From: JADJNW01 sp964526645
GTDB taxonomy: Bacteria; Bacteroidota; Bacteroidia; Chitinophagales; Saprospiraceae
Length of the DNA stretch: 48,067 bases
Reading direction: 5' to 3'
Assembly: GCA_964526645.1 (NCBI GenBank)
Contig: CAZGJN010000028.1
Location: 1-48,067, forward strand
The notes below the pieces were generated by a model that searched no databases, had not been told where the DNA came from, and saw only the letters and a list, made by a program, of their open reading frames with translations. The translations under genes and the position numbers were made by a program. Each line of letters starts with the position of its first letter. Within the stretch, counting starts at the first letter, position 1. Shown in pieces: positions 17,223 through 26,255 of the stretch.

Positions 17223-17271
17223 AACATTCGAGTTTTCCAAAATTTTACAAATTCTGGAAAACTTGAATGTT
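17223..17271. terminator. Long near-perfect hairpin between convergent genes
   Basis: AACATTCGAGTTTTCC (17223-17238) pairs with GGAAAACTTGAATGTT (17256-17271) with one wobble, and the pairing continues inward with one A-C mismatch to a three-base loop: about 23 pairs in 49 bases. It lies between hemB and the convergent 534-residue gene and probably terminates transcription from both sides, although it lacks a long T-run. Confidence 0.6.
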
Positions 17272-17304
17272 TTGCAAAAAACTGACCGCCACCAACCATT
17301 CGTA

Positions 17305-18909
17305 TTACTTATTAAATAAATTGAACGACAAGCCAGCAAAGTAGCCTAATTCATAAACAGATTTCGTAGGTACGACATTCACCCGAGAAATAAATTCATC
17401 TCCTACCCGGAAACCCTGCGCCAGGCGTTCTACCTTGGCACCGACTAACCCTGCACTCAACACCAAGCGCTCATTTCTACCAATGATAAGCCCCGGACCA
17501 AAAAAGAAAGAAGCAGATTGCACATTATCGGAAGTAATAATTGGAAAACCGATACCAAAAGTCCCTCCAAAAGACGTATTTCCAGCCGATTGCCCATAAA
17601 AATGGATAAAGGTTGCGATAATCGGATAGAAACTATCTTTGTCCTCCGAGCGAATCACAGAATCGCGGACGAAATAGTCCAAAGGCTGATTAAAAAATTG
17701 CCCGAAGCCCACGCCTACGCTCGCATTGACTTTGAAACCACCAAAAACCGGCACGTTGATAGCTGCCAGCGGGCGCGTAGCAACATCTGGATTCAGGCTT
17801 AGGCCTTTGGCGGAGGGGTTAAACTGTACGTTGAATGACATCTCATCTCCTTCTGCCTCTGTGCGGTGTATCATCTGGAAAGGATTTGAATTGAGTTTTC
17901 TGTACTCGTACCATACATCTGTGAGGCTCACAGCACTGGTATCGGGAATCTGGGCAATCGCCTCTTTGATTTTATCTTCTAATTCCCCCATTTCCCTATC
18001 TTTTTCTTCTGCAAAACCAAAAGCCCTTTCCACGGGGTCTGTCAGAAAAGACAATTGGGGCTGGGCTTCGTACACCGCAATCGGATTTTTTATTTCCGAA
18101 AGCATCTCCAAATCCTCCTTGTAGCGCTTGCGCACCTCTTTTATCATCCCGGCTTTTGTCTCAAGTTGGATGCGGGCATTGCTACTTTGAACAAAAGTTT
18201 TCAGTTTGATCGTGTCCGTTGATAGTTCAATACCAAGTGCTTCCAAAAGTAATTCCTCGGTGAACTGCTTGATCTCCTCCGGGCTGGCAGATGGGTCATA
18301 CTTTACCTTTTCCATTCTTTGCAGCAAAAGCGCGCGTTGCTGGTGCGAACTGACAATGGATTGCACATCGAGCTTTGTTTGATCTATTGCTTCATCGTAT
18401 GTCCTCATCCGCTCAAAGGCACTTCCAAAACGCGCTACCATATCAGTGAGCTTGTTGTAAGCATCTTTACTAATGCCAAAAGAAGCATCATAGGCTTTAG
18501 GTCCACTACCCGAACTGCTATCTTTCAAATCGAAGTTAAAATCTTGAGGACCCCTGCCGCCACTGATATTAAAAAAATCACCTGGTGATATTCCCTTCAT
18601 AGTGCTCAGTACAGAAGATAAATCGCCCGAGGATTCTGAGGTGTATTTAATTTCTTGCTGCTCCGTTTTGACATTTACATCATACAGATAATTATTATAA
18701 TTTTCAATATGGATAAAGACATTGCTCCCCCTGCGTACGCGAGGGCGGGTGATCTCCCTTTCTAGGATGACACCTTTTTTGTTTTTATCTTCTTCTTTCA
18801 GGATGTACCTCAAACTTGAGGTTTGAGCATTGTAATGAATGTGTAGGTCTTGGGACTTGAGGCAATACGCAATAAGTAGCAGGGTTGTTAGTGTTGTGAA
18901 ATGTTTCAT
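17305..18909 (-). CDS. Exported protein of unknown function with probable C-terminal outer-membrane barrel
   Basis: This 534-residue protein has a signal peptide (residues 1-19, MKHFTT...LKSQ). The central half (about 150-330) is highly charged and predicted helical, probably coiled coil. The C-terminal 200 residues alternate hydrophobic and polar residues with many Gly and aromatic positions (for example GGFKVNASVGVGFGQFF and FFGPGLIIGRNERLVLSAGLV), ending in FNLFNK, which suits a small beta-barrel. An SGGRGP motif and a Ser/Gly linker separate an N-terminal beta-rich part. I do not recognise the family. It is convergent with hemB and divergent from the HTH regulator at 19041. Confidence 0.65.
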   Translation of the reverse strand: MKHFTTLTTLLLIAYCLKSQDLHIHYNAQTSSLRYILKEEDKNKKGVILEREITRPRVRRGSNVFIHIENYNNYLYDVNVKTEQQEIKYTSESSGDLSSVLSTMKGISPGDFFNISGGRGPQDFNFDLKDSSSGSGPKAYDASFGISKDAYNKLTDMVARFGSAFERMRTYDEAIDQTKLDVQSIVSSHQQRALLLQRMEKVKYDPSASPEEIKQFTEELLLEALGIELSTDTIKLKTFVQSSNARIQLETKAGMIKEVRKRYKEDLEMLSEIKNPIAVYEAQPQLSFLTDPVERAFGFAEEKDREMGELEDKIKEAIAQIPDTSAVSLTDVWYEYRKLNSNPFQMIHRTEAEGDEMSFNVQFNPSAKGLSLNPDVATRPLAAINVPVFGGFKVNASVGVGFGQFFNQPLDYFVRDSVIRSEDKDSFYPIIATFIHFYGQSAGNTSFGGTFGIGFPIITSDNVQSASFFFGPGLIIGRNERLVLSAGLVGAKVERLAQGFRVGDEFISRVNVVPTKSVYELGYFAGLSFNLFNK

Positions 18910-19014
18910 GTTTTTTCATCATTTTAAAATGCCAATATCGTAAATAATTTGTTCTGTATCAAACAGGTATTGTAAATATTCTCTTTATTGTGTAAAAGCT
19001 ATGCCGCTTTTTTA

Positions 19015-19029
19015 TTGCGAAAATCGTAA
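19015..19029. promoter_or_regulatory. Possible operator of the HTH regulator
   Basis: TTGCGA (19015-19020) and TCGTAA (19024-19029) form an inverted repeat with one mismatch around AAA, and an imperfect -7 box TAAATTTA (19027-19034) overlaps it. The position 12 bases before the regulator's ATG fits autoregulation. This rests on symmetry and position only. Confidence 0.25.
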
Positions 19030-19040
19030 ATTTAGCCCCT

Positions 19041-20531
19041 ATGGCTGCAAGAACTCAAAATGACAGGATTATTTTTGGATTGAAAATCAAGCAATTGCGC
19101 CAAGCAGTGGGTTTGTCTTTCGCAGAATTAGCAGAGCAGACGGGCATGTCGGTATCTTATCTCAATGAAATCGAAAAAGGGAAAAAATATCCGAAGGAAG
19201 ATAAAATTCAAGCCTTAGCCAAAGTGCTTCAAACCAATGAGAAAGAGCTAATTTCCAAGGAACTGGATAAATCCTTGGAGCCTGTCACCGAGTTATTGCA
19301 ATCCAATTTTCTCAACGAACTGCCGCTCGATCTTTTTGGTATTGAATTGCCCAAAGTGGTAGAAATCATCGCAAATGCGCCTGCCCGTGTGGGGGCTTTT
19401 ATTTCTACTTTGCTCGATATTTCGCGCAATTATGCGCTGAAGGAAGAAAACTTCTACTTCGGTGCGCTGCGCAGTTATCTCGAATTGCACAATAATTATT
19501 TTGAAGATATTGAGCTGGCTGTAAAAAATAGCTCCCAACGGTACCAAATTTCACAGGAGCACCCCCTTTCCGCTGATTTTCTCAACAAGCTTTTAACGAA
19601 GCAGTTTGGCTACCATATCATAGAACAGGGACTGGATCCGTATCCGGAATTGCAGGGCTTGCGCTCCGTTTTTATCCCTCAAAAAAAACAATTATTGCTC
19701 AATGGCAAACTTTCTTCCACCCAAAAAGCCTTCCAACTGGGCAAAGAACTCGGATTTCAAGTTTTAGAATTGAAGGATCGGGCTTATACCTCATCGCTGA
19801 TGCGCGGGCGCACTTTTGAGGAAGTACTCAATCACTCCAAAGCAACTTATTTCTCAGTGGCTTTACTCATTCCTTATGATTCTTTTGAAGCGGATTTGAG
19901 CAATTTTTTTACAAAAGAAAAATGGGACGGAGAGCTTTTTATCAGCATTATGAGAAAATATAAAGCGACTCCGGAAATGTTTTATCATCGCCTGACCAAT
20001 TTATTACCGCACGCTTTTGGGTTGGACAAGCTCTTTTTCCTGCGGTTTATCCACAACCCATCTGATAATCAATTTGAAATAGATAAAGAATTGCACCTGA
20101 GCCGCCGGCATCATCCTCATGGCAATGGCTTGCTGGAGCATTACTGCCGCCGTTGGGTCGCCTTATCCTTGCTGCAAGACCTACAACAAATGCAGCAAGA
20201 AGGCAAGTTTGTAGATACCATTGTGCGGGCACAGCGCTCACGGTATATTGGCACAACTGATGAATATCTTTGCTTCACCATTGCCCGGCCAGCCTACCCA
20301 GCACCCAATCAAAACGTAAGTGTCACGCTTGGTTTGCTCATTACAGAAGAATTAGAAGGGAAAATCAATTTTTTGAATGACCCTGCCATTCAGGTTCGGG
20401 AGGTCAATAAAACCTGCGAACGCTGCCCTGTGCTAGATTGCATGGAGCGTGCCGCACCCCCAACGGTAATCGAAAAACGCGAAAAAATACGCCTTATCCA
20501 AAACCGGTTGAAGGAATTAGCAGAAAGTTGA
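19041..20531 (+). CDS. ScfR/PrpR-like XRE transcriptional regulator with degenerate ImmA domain
   Basis: This 496-residue protein has an N-terminal XRE-type helix-turn-helix (about residues 10-66, with LSFAELAEQTGMSVSYLNEIEKGKKYP). A central region resembles the ImmA/IrrE fold, but the helix that would hold HExxH reads KAFQLGKELGFQV, so it cannot be a zinc protease. The C-terminal domain ends in TCERCPVLDCMERAAPP with Cys at 459, 462 and 467. This layout is that of the RamB/PrpR/ScfR regulators of short-chain fatty acid and propionate metabolism; the mycobacterial member binds a metal or Fe-S centre with comparable Cys residues. No fatty-acid genes are adjacent. The dipeptidyl peptidase gene follows after 68 bp on the same strand. 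Confidence 0.8.
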   Translation: MAARTQNDRIIFGLKIKQLRQAVGLSFAELAEQTGMSVSYLNEIEKGKKYPKEDKIQALAKVLQTNEKELISKELDKSLEPVTELLQSNFLNELPLDLFGIELPKVVEIIANAPARVGAFISTLLDISRNYALKEENFYFGALRSYLELHNNYFEDIELAVKNSSQRYQISQEHPLSADFLNKLLTKQFGYHIIEQGLDPYPELQGLRSVFIPQKKQLLLNGKLSSTQKAFQLGKELGFQVLELKDRAYTSSLMRGRTFEEVLNHSKATYFSVALLIPYDSFEADLSNFFTKEKWDGELFISIMRKYKATPEMFYHRLTNLLPHAFGLDKLFFLRFIHNPSDNQFEIDKELHLSRRHHPHGNGLLEHYCRRWVALSLLQDLQQMQQEGKFVDTIVRAQRSRYIGTTDEYLCFTIARPAYPAPNQNVSVTLGLLITEELEGKINFLNDPAIQVREVNKTCERCPVLDCMERAAPPTVIEKREKIRLIQNRLKELAES

Positions 20532-20599
20532 CTGTAAAAATTAAGATTCGACAAGTTTTTTTGTATTCAATCCTATTTTGTAAATCAAAAATTGAACCT

Positions 20600-22843
20600 A
20601 TGAAAAAATTTATCCTGATTGCCATTGCAGTTGTGCTGAGTGGGAGTGCCGTGATTGCTCAGCAATACATCACACTGGAGGATATTTGGCAAAAAGGCAC
20701 ATTTACAGCAAAAAGTGTTCCTGGCTTTAATTTTATGAACGATGGCAAGCACTACACCCGCCTTGAACAGGGTAAAATCCAACAATATGAACTCACAACG
20801 GGCAAGCTGGTACAAACGATCTTCGATGCAGCAGGTGTGCAGGGCATGGCGGGCTTCAACGGGTACATGCAAGGGTATCGCTTTAGCGAAAGCGAACAGA
20901 AAATCCTGCTGTGGTCAGAAGTAGAACCGATCTATCGCCATTCCACCAAAGCGAAATTTTATGTGTACGATCGCCAAACCAAATCCATTACGGCCATCTT
21001 TGACGGTGGCAAACATAGTTTTGCAGATTTTAATCCACAAGCGGATAAAGTGGCTTTCGTTTTTGAAAATAATCTGTATGTCAAAGATTTAGCATCAGAT
21101 AAAACCATACAAGTGACCACAGATGGCAAAGCCAACGAAATCATCAATGGCGGAATGGACTGGGTGTACGAAGAAGAATTTGCCCTGAAAACGGGCTTCC
21201 AGTGGGCACCCGATGGGCAGCAACTCGCATTCTACCGCTTTGATGAGCGCCAGGTCAAGCAATTTACTATGACGATGTACAACGGCGATTTATACCCAGA
21301 GTATGTCACTTTTAAATACCCAAAAGTAGGCGAAGCCAATGCTTTTGTGAGTATTTACAACTATGATCTGAGTAGCGGCAAAACTACCATTTTTGATACC
21401 GGTACGGAAAAAGATATGTATATCCCAAGAATCAGATGGGCTGGTAATAAACTCTGCATCTTTCGCTTGAATCGCCATCAGAACTTGCTGGAATTACTAT
21501 TGGCAAATACCCAAACAGGACAGACCGATCTGCTGTACGCTGAAACCAACAAATACTACATCGAAGAAGCCACATTGGATGATATTACTTTTCTGAAAAA
21601 TGGCAAACAGTTTTTGATGACCAGCGAACGCGATGGCTGGCGGCACATTTATTTGCACAATATGAGCGACGGCAAACCCATCCGCCAGATTACCCAAGGC
21701 GATTGGGAAGTAACTAACCTTTATGGGGTAGACGAAGCTCGCGGTCTGATTTTTTATCAGGCAGCCGAAAAGTCGCCGCTCGAACGCCAAGTGTACGCGA
21801 TCAACCTGGAGGGTAAAAACAAAAAAACATTGGCGGCGCAGGTGGGTTGGAACAATGCGCAGTTCAGCAGTACCTACGATTATTTCGTTTTGACGCACTC
21901 TACCGCTAATACCCCTCCGACTTACGCCGTGTACGACCATACGGGCAATCAAATCAGGATGATAGAAGACAATGCAGATTTGAAGAAAAAGCAAGCGACT
22001 TATAAAGTATCTCCGGTAGAATTTTTTAAATTCAAAACAGAAGAGGGCATAGAATTAAACGGTTGGATGATAAAACCTACCAATTTTAAGGAAAATCGCA
22101 AATATCCGGTGCTGATGTTTGTATATGGTGGTCCTGGCAGCCAAACGGTAATGGATAGCTGGAATGCCAGTAATTATTGGTGGTTTCAGATGTTGGCGCA
22201 GGAAGAGTACCTCATCGTAAGCGTTGACAACCGCGGCACAGGGGGCAGGGGAGAAGCATTTAAGAAAATGACTTACCTACAGCTTGGTAAATATGAAACG
22301 ATTGATCAGATTGAAACAGCCAAATACCTGGGCAAACAAAAATATGTTGATGCTCAGCGCATTGGTATCTTTGGTTGGAGCTACGGCGGTTATATGTCTT
22401 CTTTGAGTTTATTCAAAGGCGGATTTACCTTTCGGGCAGCAATCGCCGTAGCGCCCGTAACCAATTGGAAGTGGTACGATAGTATTTACACCGAGCGCTA
22501 TATGCGCACCGAAAAAGAAAATCCGGAGGGCTACAGGGAAAATTCGCCGGTCAATTTTGCTGAAGCACTAAAAGGAAATTATCTGATCGTACACGGCATG
22601 GGCGATGATAATGTGCACTTCCAGCATACCGTTGAGATGATCAATGCCTTAATCAAGGCGAATAAGGTATTCGATACTGCTATTTACCCCAACCGAAATC
22701 ATGGCATTTCAGGTGGCAACACCCGACTGCAATTGTATCGAACAATGACCCGTTTTTTGGAAGATAAACTGAAAAACCCAGCTAATAAATCCAGAATTGC
22801 CGTGCCTAAACTGGATGTGTCGGAGGAGGCACCGAAACAATAA
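20600..22843 (+). CDS. Dipeptidyl peptidase IV (S9B prolyl oligopeptidase family)
   Basis: This 747-residue exported serine peptidase has a signal peptide (residues 1-23, ending VIAQQ), an eight-bladed propeller domain and an alpha/beta-hydrolase domain. The catalytic triad is visible: S594 in FGWSYGGYMS, D669 in MGDDNVHF and H701 in NRNHGISGG. The pair of Glu in DWVYEEEF (about 187-194) anchors the free N-terminus of the substrate and marks a dipeptidyl peptidase rather than an endopeptidase. It should remove X-Pro or X-Ala dipeptides in the periplasm. I start at the ATG at 20600, which gives the signal peptide; the frame is open to 20438 but overlaps the regulator gene. It may share that gene's transcript. 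Confidence 0.93.
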   Translation: MKKFILIAIAVVLSGSAVIAQQYITLEDIWQKGTFTAKSVPGFNFMNDGKHYTRLEQGKIQQYELTTGKLVQTIFDAAGVQGMAGFNGYMQGYRFSESEQKILLWSEVEPIYRHSTKAKFYVYDRQTKSITAIFDGGKHSFADFNPQADKVAFVFENNLYVKDLASDKTIQVTTDGKANEIINGGMDWVYEEEFALKTGFQWAPDGQQLAFYRFDERQVKQFTMTMYNGDLYPEYVTFKYPKVGEANAFVSIYNYDLSSGKTTIFDTGTEKDMYIPRIRWAGNKLCIFRLNRHQNLLELLLANTQTGQTDLLYAETNKYYIEEATLDDITFLKNGKQFLMTSERDGWRHIYLHNMSDGKPIRQITQGDWEVTNLYGVDEARGLIFYQAAEKSPLERQVYAINLEGKNKKTLAAQVGWNNAQFSSTYDYFVLTHSTANTPPTYAVYDHTGNQIRMIEDNADLKKKQATYKVSPVEFFKFKTEEGIELNGWMIKPTNFKENRKYPVLMFVYGGPGSQTVMDSWNASNYWWFQMLAQEEYLIVSVDNRGTGGRGEAFKKMTYLQLGKYETIDQIETAKYLGKQKYVDAQRIGIFGWSYGGYMSSLSLFKGGFTFRAAIAVAPVTNWKWYDSIYTERYMRTEKENPEGYRENSPVNFAEALKGNYLIVHGMGDDNVHFQHTVEMINALIKANKVFDTAIYPNRNHGISGGNTRLQLYRTMTRFLEDKLKNPANKSRIAVPKLDVSEEAPKQ

Positions 22844-22853
22844 AAAAATGCAA

Positions 22854-22882
22854 AGTCGGGATATGCCTTTATCCCGGCTTTT
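22854..22882 (+). terminator. Intrinsic terminator after dipeptidyl peptidase
   Basis: AGTCGGGAT (22854-22862) pairs with ATCCCGGCT (22871-22879) with one wobble, followed by a run of four T. It lies in the 52-base gap before the YbjQ-like gene. Confidence 0.65.
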
Positions 22883-22895
22883 AAAACAACATAAA

Positions 22896-23210
22896 ATGAT
22901 TATCACAACAACAGATTTTATACCTGGCAGAGAAATCATTGAAATCATTGACATCGCTCGCGGCAGCACCGTACGCGCAAGGCATATCGGACGCGACATT
23001 GTAGCCGGCTTAAGACAGGTGATAGGCGGCGAAATCACAGAGTACACCAAGCTCATGGCGGATGCCAGAGAGCAAGCCATTGATCGGATGATAGCGGATG
23101 CAGAACGAATCGGCGCAGATGCTGTTATTAATGTTCGCTTTACGACCTCGGCGGTCATGCAAAGTGCTTCCGAAATCTTGGCTTACGGCACGGCTGTAAA
23201 GCTGAAATAA
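22896..23210 (+). CDS. YbjQ/UPF0145 family protein
   Basis: This 104-residue single-domain protein begins MIITTTDFIPGREI and contains GEITEYTKLMADAREQAIDRM followed by IGADAVINVRFTTSAVM. That is the YbjQ pattern: a small pentamer-forming fold sometimes called a heavy-metal-binding domain, with no proven biochemical role. The ATG at 22896 follows the terminator of the preceding gene and matches the family start; the frame runs open upstream, but those codons cross the terminator. It lies upstream of smpB and may have its own transcript. Confidence 0.88.
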   Translation: MIITTTDFIPGREIIEIIDIARGSTVRARHIGRDIVAGLRQVIGGEITEYTKLMADAREQAIDRMIADAERIGADAVINVRFTTSAVMQSASEILAYGTAVKLK

Positions 23211-23303
23211 TAAAAATGAAAGACTAAAAGAAACTAACTTTCGGAACTAAAATAGCCGTAGCGGCATTTTCTCATTTCACATTTCGCCTTTCAATATTGA
23301 AAA
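23211..23303. repeat. Possible 7-8 bp periodic spacer before smpB
   Basis: The gap ends in repeated CATTT-type units (C at 23265, 23273 and 23280, then CCTTTC at 23287) running up to the smpB ATG, and the upstream end carries a complementary TGAAAG/CTTTCA pair. Periodicity is looser than in the spacers before the flavin reductase and murD. A small GCCG/CGGC stem lies mid-gap. Confidence 0.3.
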
Positions 23304-23771
23304 ATGGCAGAAAAGAAAGCAAAAAAAATAGAAGTTGTAAATCGCAGGGCAGAATATGAGTATTTCTTTATAGATACTTATGAGGCGGGTATTATGTTGC
23401 AAGGTACGGAAATCAAGTCCATTCGGAATGGCAATATCAATTTGACGGATGCTTACTGTGTGTTTCAAAATGGAGAATTGTACGTTCGCAGTCTTTTTAT
23501 TTCTGAATATAAATATGGCACTTACGCCAACCACGAGCCTCGCCGCACACGCAAACTACTCTTGCGAAAAAATGAGTTGCGAAAGTTGGAAAAAAAAGTC
23601 AAAGAAAAAGGCTTCACTATCGTACCCTACAAATTGTATCTGACAGACCGCGGCTTTGCAAAGCTCGAAATCGTTCTGGCTCAAGGTAAAAAATCTTATG
23701 ATAAACGCGAGACCATCAAAGAAAGAGAAAATAAACGCGAGCTGGATCGTATCAAAAAAATCAAGTTATGA
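23304..23771 (+). CDS. smpB: SsrA-binding protein SmpB
   Basis: This 155-residue protein is complete. The oligonucleotide-binding barrel starts VNRRAEYEYFFIDTYEAGIMLQGTEIKSIRNG and includes the AYCVFQNGELYVR and RRTRKLLLRKNEL segments. The basic tail ending KRELDRIKKIKL becomes helical in the ribosome. SmpB delivers tmRNA to stalled ribosomes for trans-translation. I see no tmRNA gene nearby. The gene is convergent with the Nfu gene, with a hairpin between them. Confidence 0.96.
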   Translation: MAEKKAKKIEVVNRRAEYEYFFIDTYEAGIMLQGTEIKSIRNGNINLTDAYCVFQNGELYVRSLFISEYKYGTYANHEPRRTRKLLLRKNELRKLEKKVKEKGFTIVPYKLYLTDRGFAKLEIVLAQGKKSYDKRETIKERENKRELDRIKKIKL

Positions 23772-23777
23772 CAGAAT

Positions 23778-23815
23778 AGCGCATCTATCGATTATTAACC
23801 AAAATGCGCTCTTTT
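23778..23815. terminator. Hairpin between smpB and the Nfu gene
   Basis: AGCGCAT (23778-23784) pairs with ATGCGCT (23804-23810) over a 19-base loop, followed by CTTTTCC. It is a plausible but weak terminator for smpB; the long loop lowers confidence. Confidence 0.4.
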
Positions 23816-23852
23816 CCTATCGTTTTTAATTCCTGAGCTCGAATCATTCGAA

Positions 23853-24467
23853 CTATCCCATTTCTGATACCACCTCCTTCACCTCCGGCACCATGCGTTT
23901 CAGCATTCCTTCGATGCCTGCCTTGAGTGTGACCGTAGAAGAAGGGCAACCACTGCAAGAACCTTGTAGAATAACGTTCACCACACCCTGGTTGTAAGAT
24001 TTGAATTCGATGTTGCCACCGTCCATTTCCACTGCCGGCTTCACGTAGGTGTCAATCAGGTCTTTGATTTTTTGTACAATTTCTACTTCATCCGCCGAGT
24101 AGCCTTGCGTAGCGCCGTGTGCCGCTTCGAGTGCTGCCATTGCTTCCGCAAAACCTTCCTTCACAATTTCGCCGCCCTCTTCCACATATTTTTTGATGAA
24201 ATCCTTGATTTTGAGCATAATATCCGCCCACTCGTAGTTCATCTCTTTCGTGATAGTCACAAAATTGTTGGTGATGTACACCCCTTTCACATACGGCAAT
24301 TCAAATAAAGCAGCGCCCAGTGGCGACCATTCCTGCGCCAGCGCTTCTTCCCGAAAATCGGCTGTCCCTTTGTACAGCATTCGATTCGTCACAAATTTCA
24401 AGCTCTCCGGGTTCGGCGTTTGTTCGGTGTAGAGCATCACCGGGCTTTTGGTCATTGTATTTTCCAT
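23853..24467 (-). CDS. Nfu-type iron-sulfur cluster carrier (NifU-like)
   Basis: This 204-residue protein has an N-terminal Nfu domain (about residues 10-95, with TEQTPNPESLKFVTN) and a C-terminal NifU-like domain (about 125-200) carrying the cluster-binding C171-x2-C174 in GSCSGCPSST. Two such proteins share a 4Fe-4S cluster and hand it to client enzymes. An Ala/Glu-rich linker joins the halves. Two ATGs lie close together at 24467 and 24455; I keep the first. A -7 box for this strand lies about 30 bases upstream. Confidence 0.92.
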   Translation of the reverse strand: MENTMTKSPVMLYTEQTPNPESLKFVTNRMLYKGTADFREEALAQEWSPLGAALFELPYVKGVYITNNFVTITKEMNYEWADIMLKIKDFIKKYVEEGGEIVKEGFAEAMAALEAAHGATQGYSADEVEIVQKIKDLIDTYVKPAVEMDGGNIEFKSYNQGVVNVILQGSCSGCPSSTVTLKAGIEGMLKRMVPEVKEVVSEMG

Positions 24468-24496
24468 TGTATTTCTTTCTATTTAGATTGATTCTA

Positions 24497-24504
24497 CAAA
24501 AGTA
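24497..24504 (-). promoter_or_regulatory. TAnnTTTG box of the Nfu gene
   Basis: The minus-strand sequence TACTTTTG (24504-24497) is a perfect -7 element at a sensible distance from the ATG at 24467. No TTTG is found 19-21 bases further upstream. Confidence 0.4.
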
Positions 24505-24802
24505 ACACACAAAAATGATTTTCGTTTGATGTGGGCAGTTGAAATTCTTTTTTAACGCGAATTATGAATTTAATTTAAATTTAAAAATTTGATAATAAAT
24601 GTTTTATGATTTAATTTCGCTTCACCTATCAAAGATTTTTTACATAACCTAAGACAATCGTTTCCCTTTAGTACCAGCGCCCTGGCAGGACGGTATATTG
24701 ATAGAAAGATACAATCATAATACACAGGCATGCCTTAGTTATACTTTATAAGGCTTACCGATGGCACACTATTTGAACGATAACAAACCTTTTGATACAT
24801 AA
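24505..24802. other. AT-rich gap between the Nfu gene and the SusD terminator
   Basis: I see no gene here. The sequence includes a very AT-rich stretch (about 24545-24625) and a modest stem-loop, GCCTTA (24732-24737) with TAAGGC (24749-24754). Confidence 0.4.
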
Positions 24803-24838
24803 AAAATCCTGCCAGCAACAATCTGTTGGCAGGATTTT
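24803..24838 (-). terminator. Strong terminator of the SusC/SusD operon
   Basis: A perfect 12-bp stem, AAAATCCTGCCA (24803-24814) with TGGCAGGATTTT (24827-24838). On the minus strand the stem is followed by a T-run, so it ends the susC-susD transcript just past the SusD stop. Confidence 0.85.
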
Positions 24839-24869
24839 GATGAAAAGTAGGAAATTTTATCTTTTCAAC

Positions 24870-26246
24870 TTATCTCGCATCCCAGTTCGTTTCGGCTGCT
24901 GGGCGAGCGATTTGTGTGTAAATGATGCCTCGGTCGCGCAGGTCAATGTAAGTATCATTGAGGCGACCCGTGCGGCGCAAGTCAATCCAGCGATGCCCTC
25001 CTTCTGCCCAAAGCGAATAGCGGCGTTGGAAGAGAATTTCTTCGATCAGCGCATTGGTATCCGTAGCGCCAGTGTATTCTGTCAATCCCCATTTTACTCG
25101 AATCGCGTTGATGGCTTTTGTTGCTTCAGGAGCGTTATTTTGTCGCGCATGAGCTTCCGCATAGATGAGGATCAACTCTTCATTGCGAATGAAGGGGATC
25201 GGTGTAATGTTGGTTGCCCAGCGTGCATCCTGGTATTCGCCTATCAAGGCATTGCCAGCGGCATCCCGCAAACCAGGGTTTTGAACAGGATTCAATAGCC
25301 GCTTTATAAATTTAGTTTCTACCCGCTTATCGCCAGGAAGCGCATCCTCGATCATGGTAGGATGAACAATTAAAATAGTATTCGTTGGACGATCAAATGG
25401 ATAAAACAAAGGATTGTTTACGTCTGGCGCTTCGCCATATACATGCTTTGGACCCAGGTTAAAATCTCCAGTGAGGCTGAAGAAAGAAGCATTCAAAGCA
25501 TTGAGCGCACCCTGCCAGTCTTCATCATACAATGCCAGGCGAGCAGCGATTGCTCGGTTTACCTTTGCCATACCGGCTGGAGAGTTAAAGCCCGAAAAGC
25601 CAGATGAAAGCGAGAATGAGAAAGTACTGCCCGCAGCTTGTAAATCGTTAAAGCCGTCGTCTAATATTTGCCGAATTGCCTTGAGCGCTTCTGCCCTCGT
25701 TACAAAAGGGCCTGGGTTGAGCGGGTCTTCTACGTCAATGCGGATGCCGTTATCCCACAGGCTCATCAGGGGCCATATCATTTGAAAGCCTTTGATCGTT
25801 TTGGCAAAACCAGTATAGCCATTAGCTTCTTCCTGGCTCAGCGCCGTTGAATTTTCAGCTGCTCGGATCAATACATTGGCTTGCTTAACCGCCTGCCAGG
25901 CACCATCATAAGCGCCCTGAGAACCAAAAAAATCAGGTGTAGCTTCAGGATTGGTTTTGCCAATACCCAGCCACTCTGAAACAAAGCGGGGATCAGAACC
26001 AAAATAAGCCCAAACCTCTCGACCAAAAGAGCCATACATCTGAGTGACTGTAGCAAAATAAGTGCGGTGTCTTGCTTCAAGACCAGTGACCAGAATCTGT
26101 AATTGCGCCTTGGAGGCATCGTTGGTTACACTGGCTACGGTAGGGTTATCGAGGTCCACTACTTCGTTGATTTGGCAAGAAGTAACATAGGTAAGCCCCA
26201 ACACCAGGATGAATAAACGAATTATATTGAATTTCATTAGTCTCAT
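24870..26246 (-). CDS. SusD/RagB-family nutrient-binding outer-membrane lipoprotein
   Basis: This 458-residue lipoprotein has a lipobox ending TYVTSC with Cys24 as the lipidation site. The SusD helical core shows in the tetratricopeptide-like segments (AYDGAWQAVKQANVLIRAAEN) and the conserved C-terminal part (FIRNEELILIYAEAHAR, then LIEEILFQRRYSLWAEGGHRWIDLRRTGRL). It caps the SusC channel and captures the substrate at the cell surface. It starts 9 bp after the SusC stop, so the pair is translated together. No glycosidase, peptidase, sigma or anti-sigma gene flanks the pair, so the ligand cannot be deduced. Confidence 0.94.
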   Translation of the reverse strand: MRLMKFNIIRLFILVLGLTYVTSCQINEVVDLDNPTVASVTNDASKAQLQILVTGLEARHRTYFATVTQMYGSFGREVWAYFGSDPRFVSEWLGIGKTNPEATPDFFGSQGAYDGAWQAVKQANVLIRAAENSTALSQEEANGYTGFAKTIKGFQMIWPLMSLWDNGIRIDVEDPLNPGPFVTRAEALKAIRQILDDGFNDLQAAGSTFSFSLSSGFSGFNSPAGMAKVNRAIAARLALYDEDWQGALNALNASFFSLTGDFNLGPKHVYGEAPDVNNPLFYPFDRPTNTILIVHPTMIEDALPGDKRVETKFIKRLLNPVQNPGLRDAAGNALIGEYQDARWATNITPIPFIRNEELILIYAEAHARQNNAPEATKAINAIRVKWGLTEYTGATDTNALIEEILFQRRYSLWAEGGHRWIDLRRTGRLNDTYIDLRDRGIIYTQIARPAAETNWDAR

Positions 26247-26255
26247 TTTTTTTGT

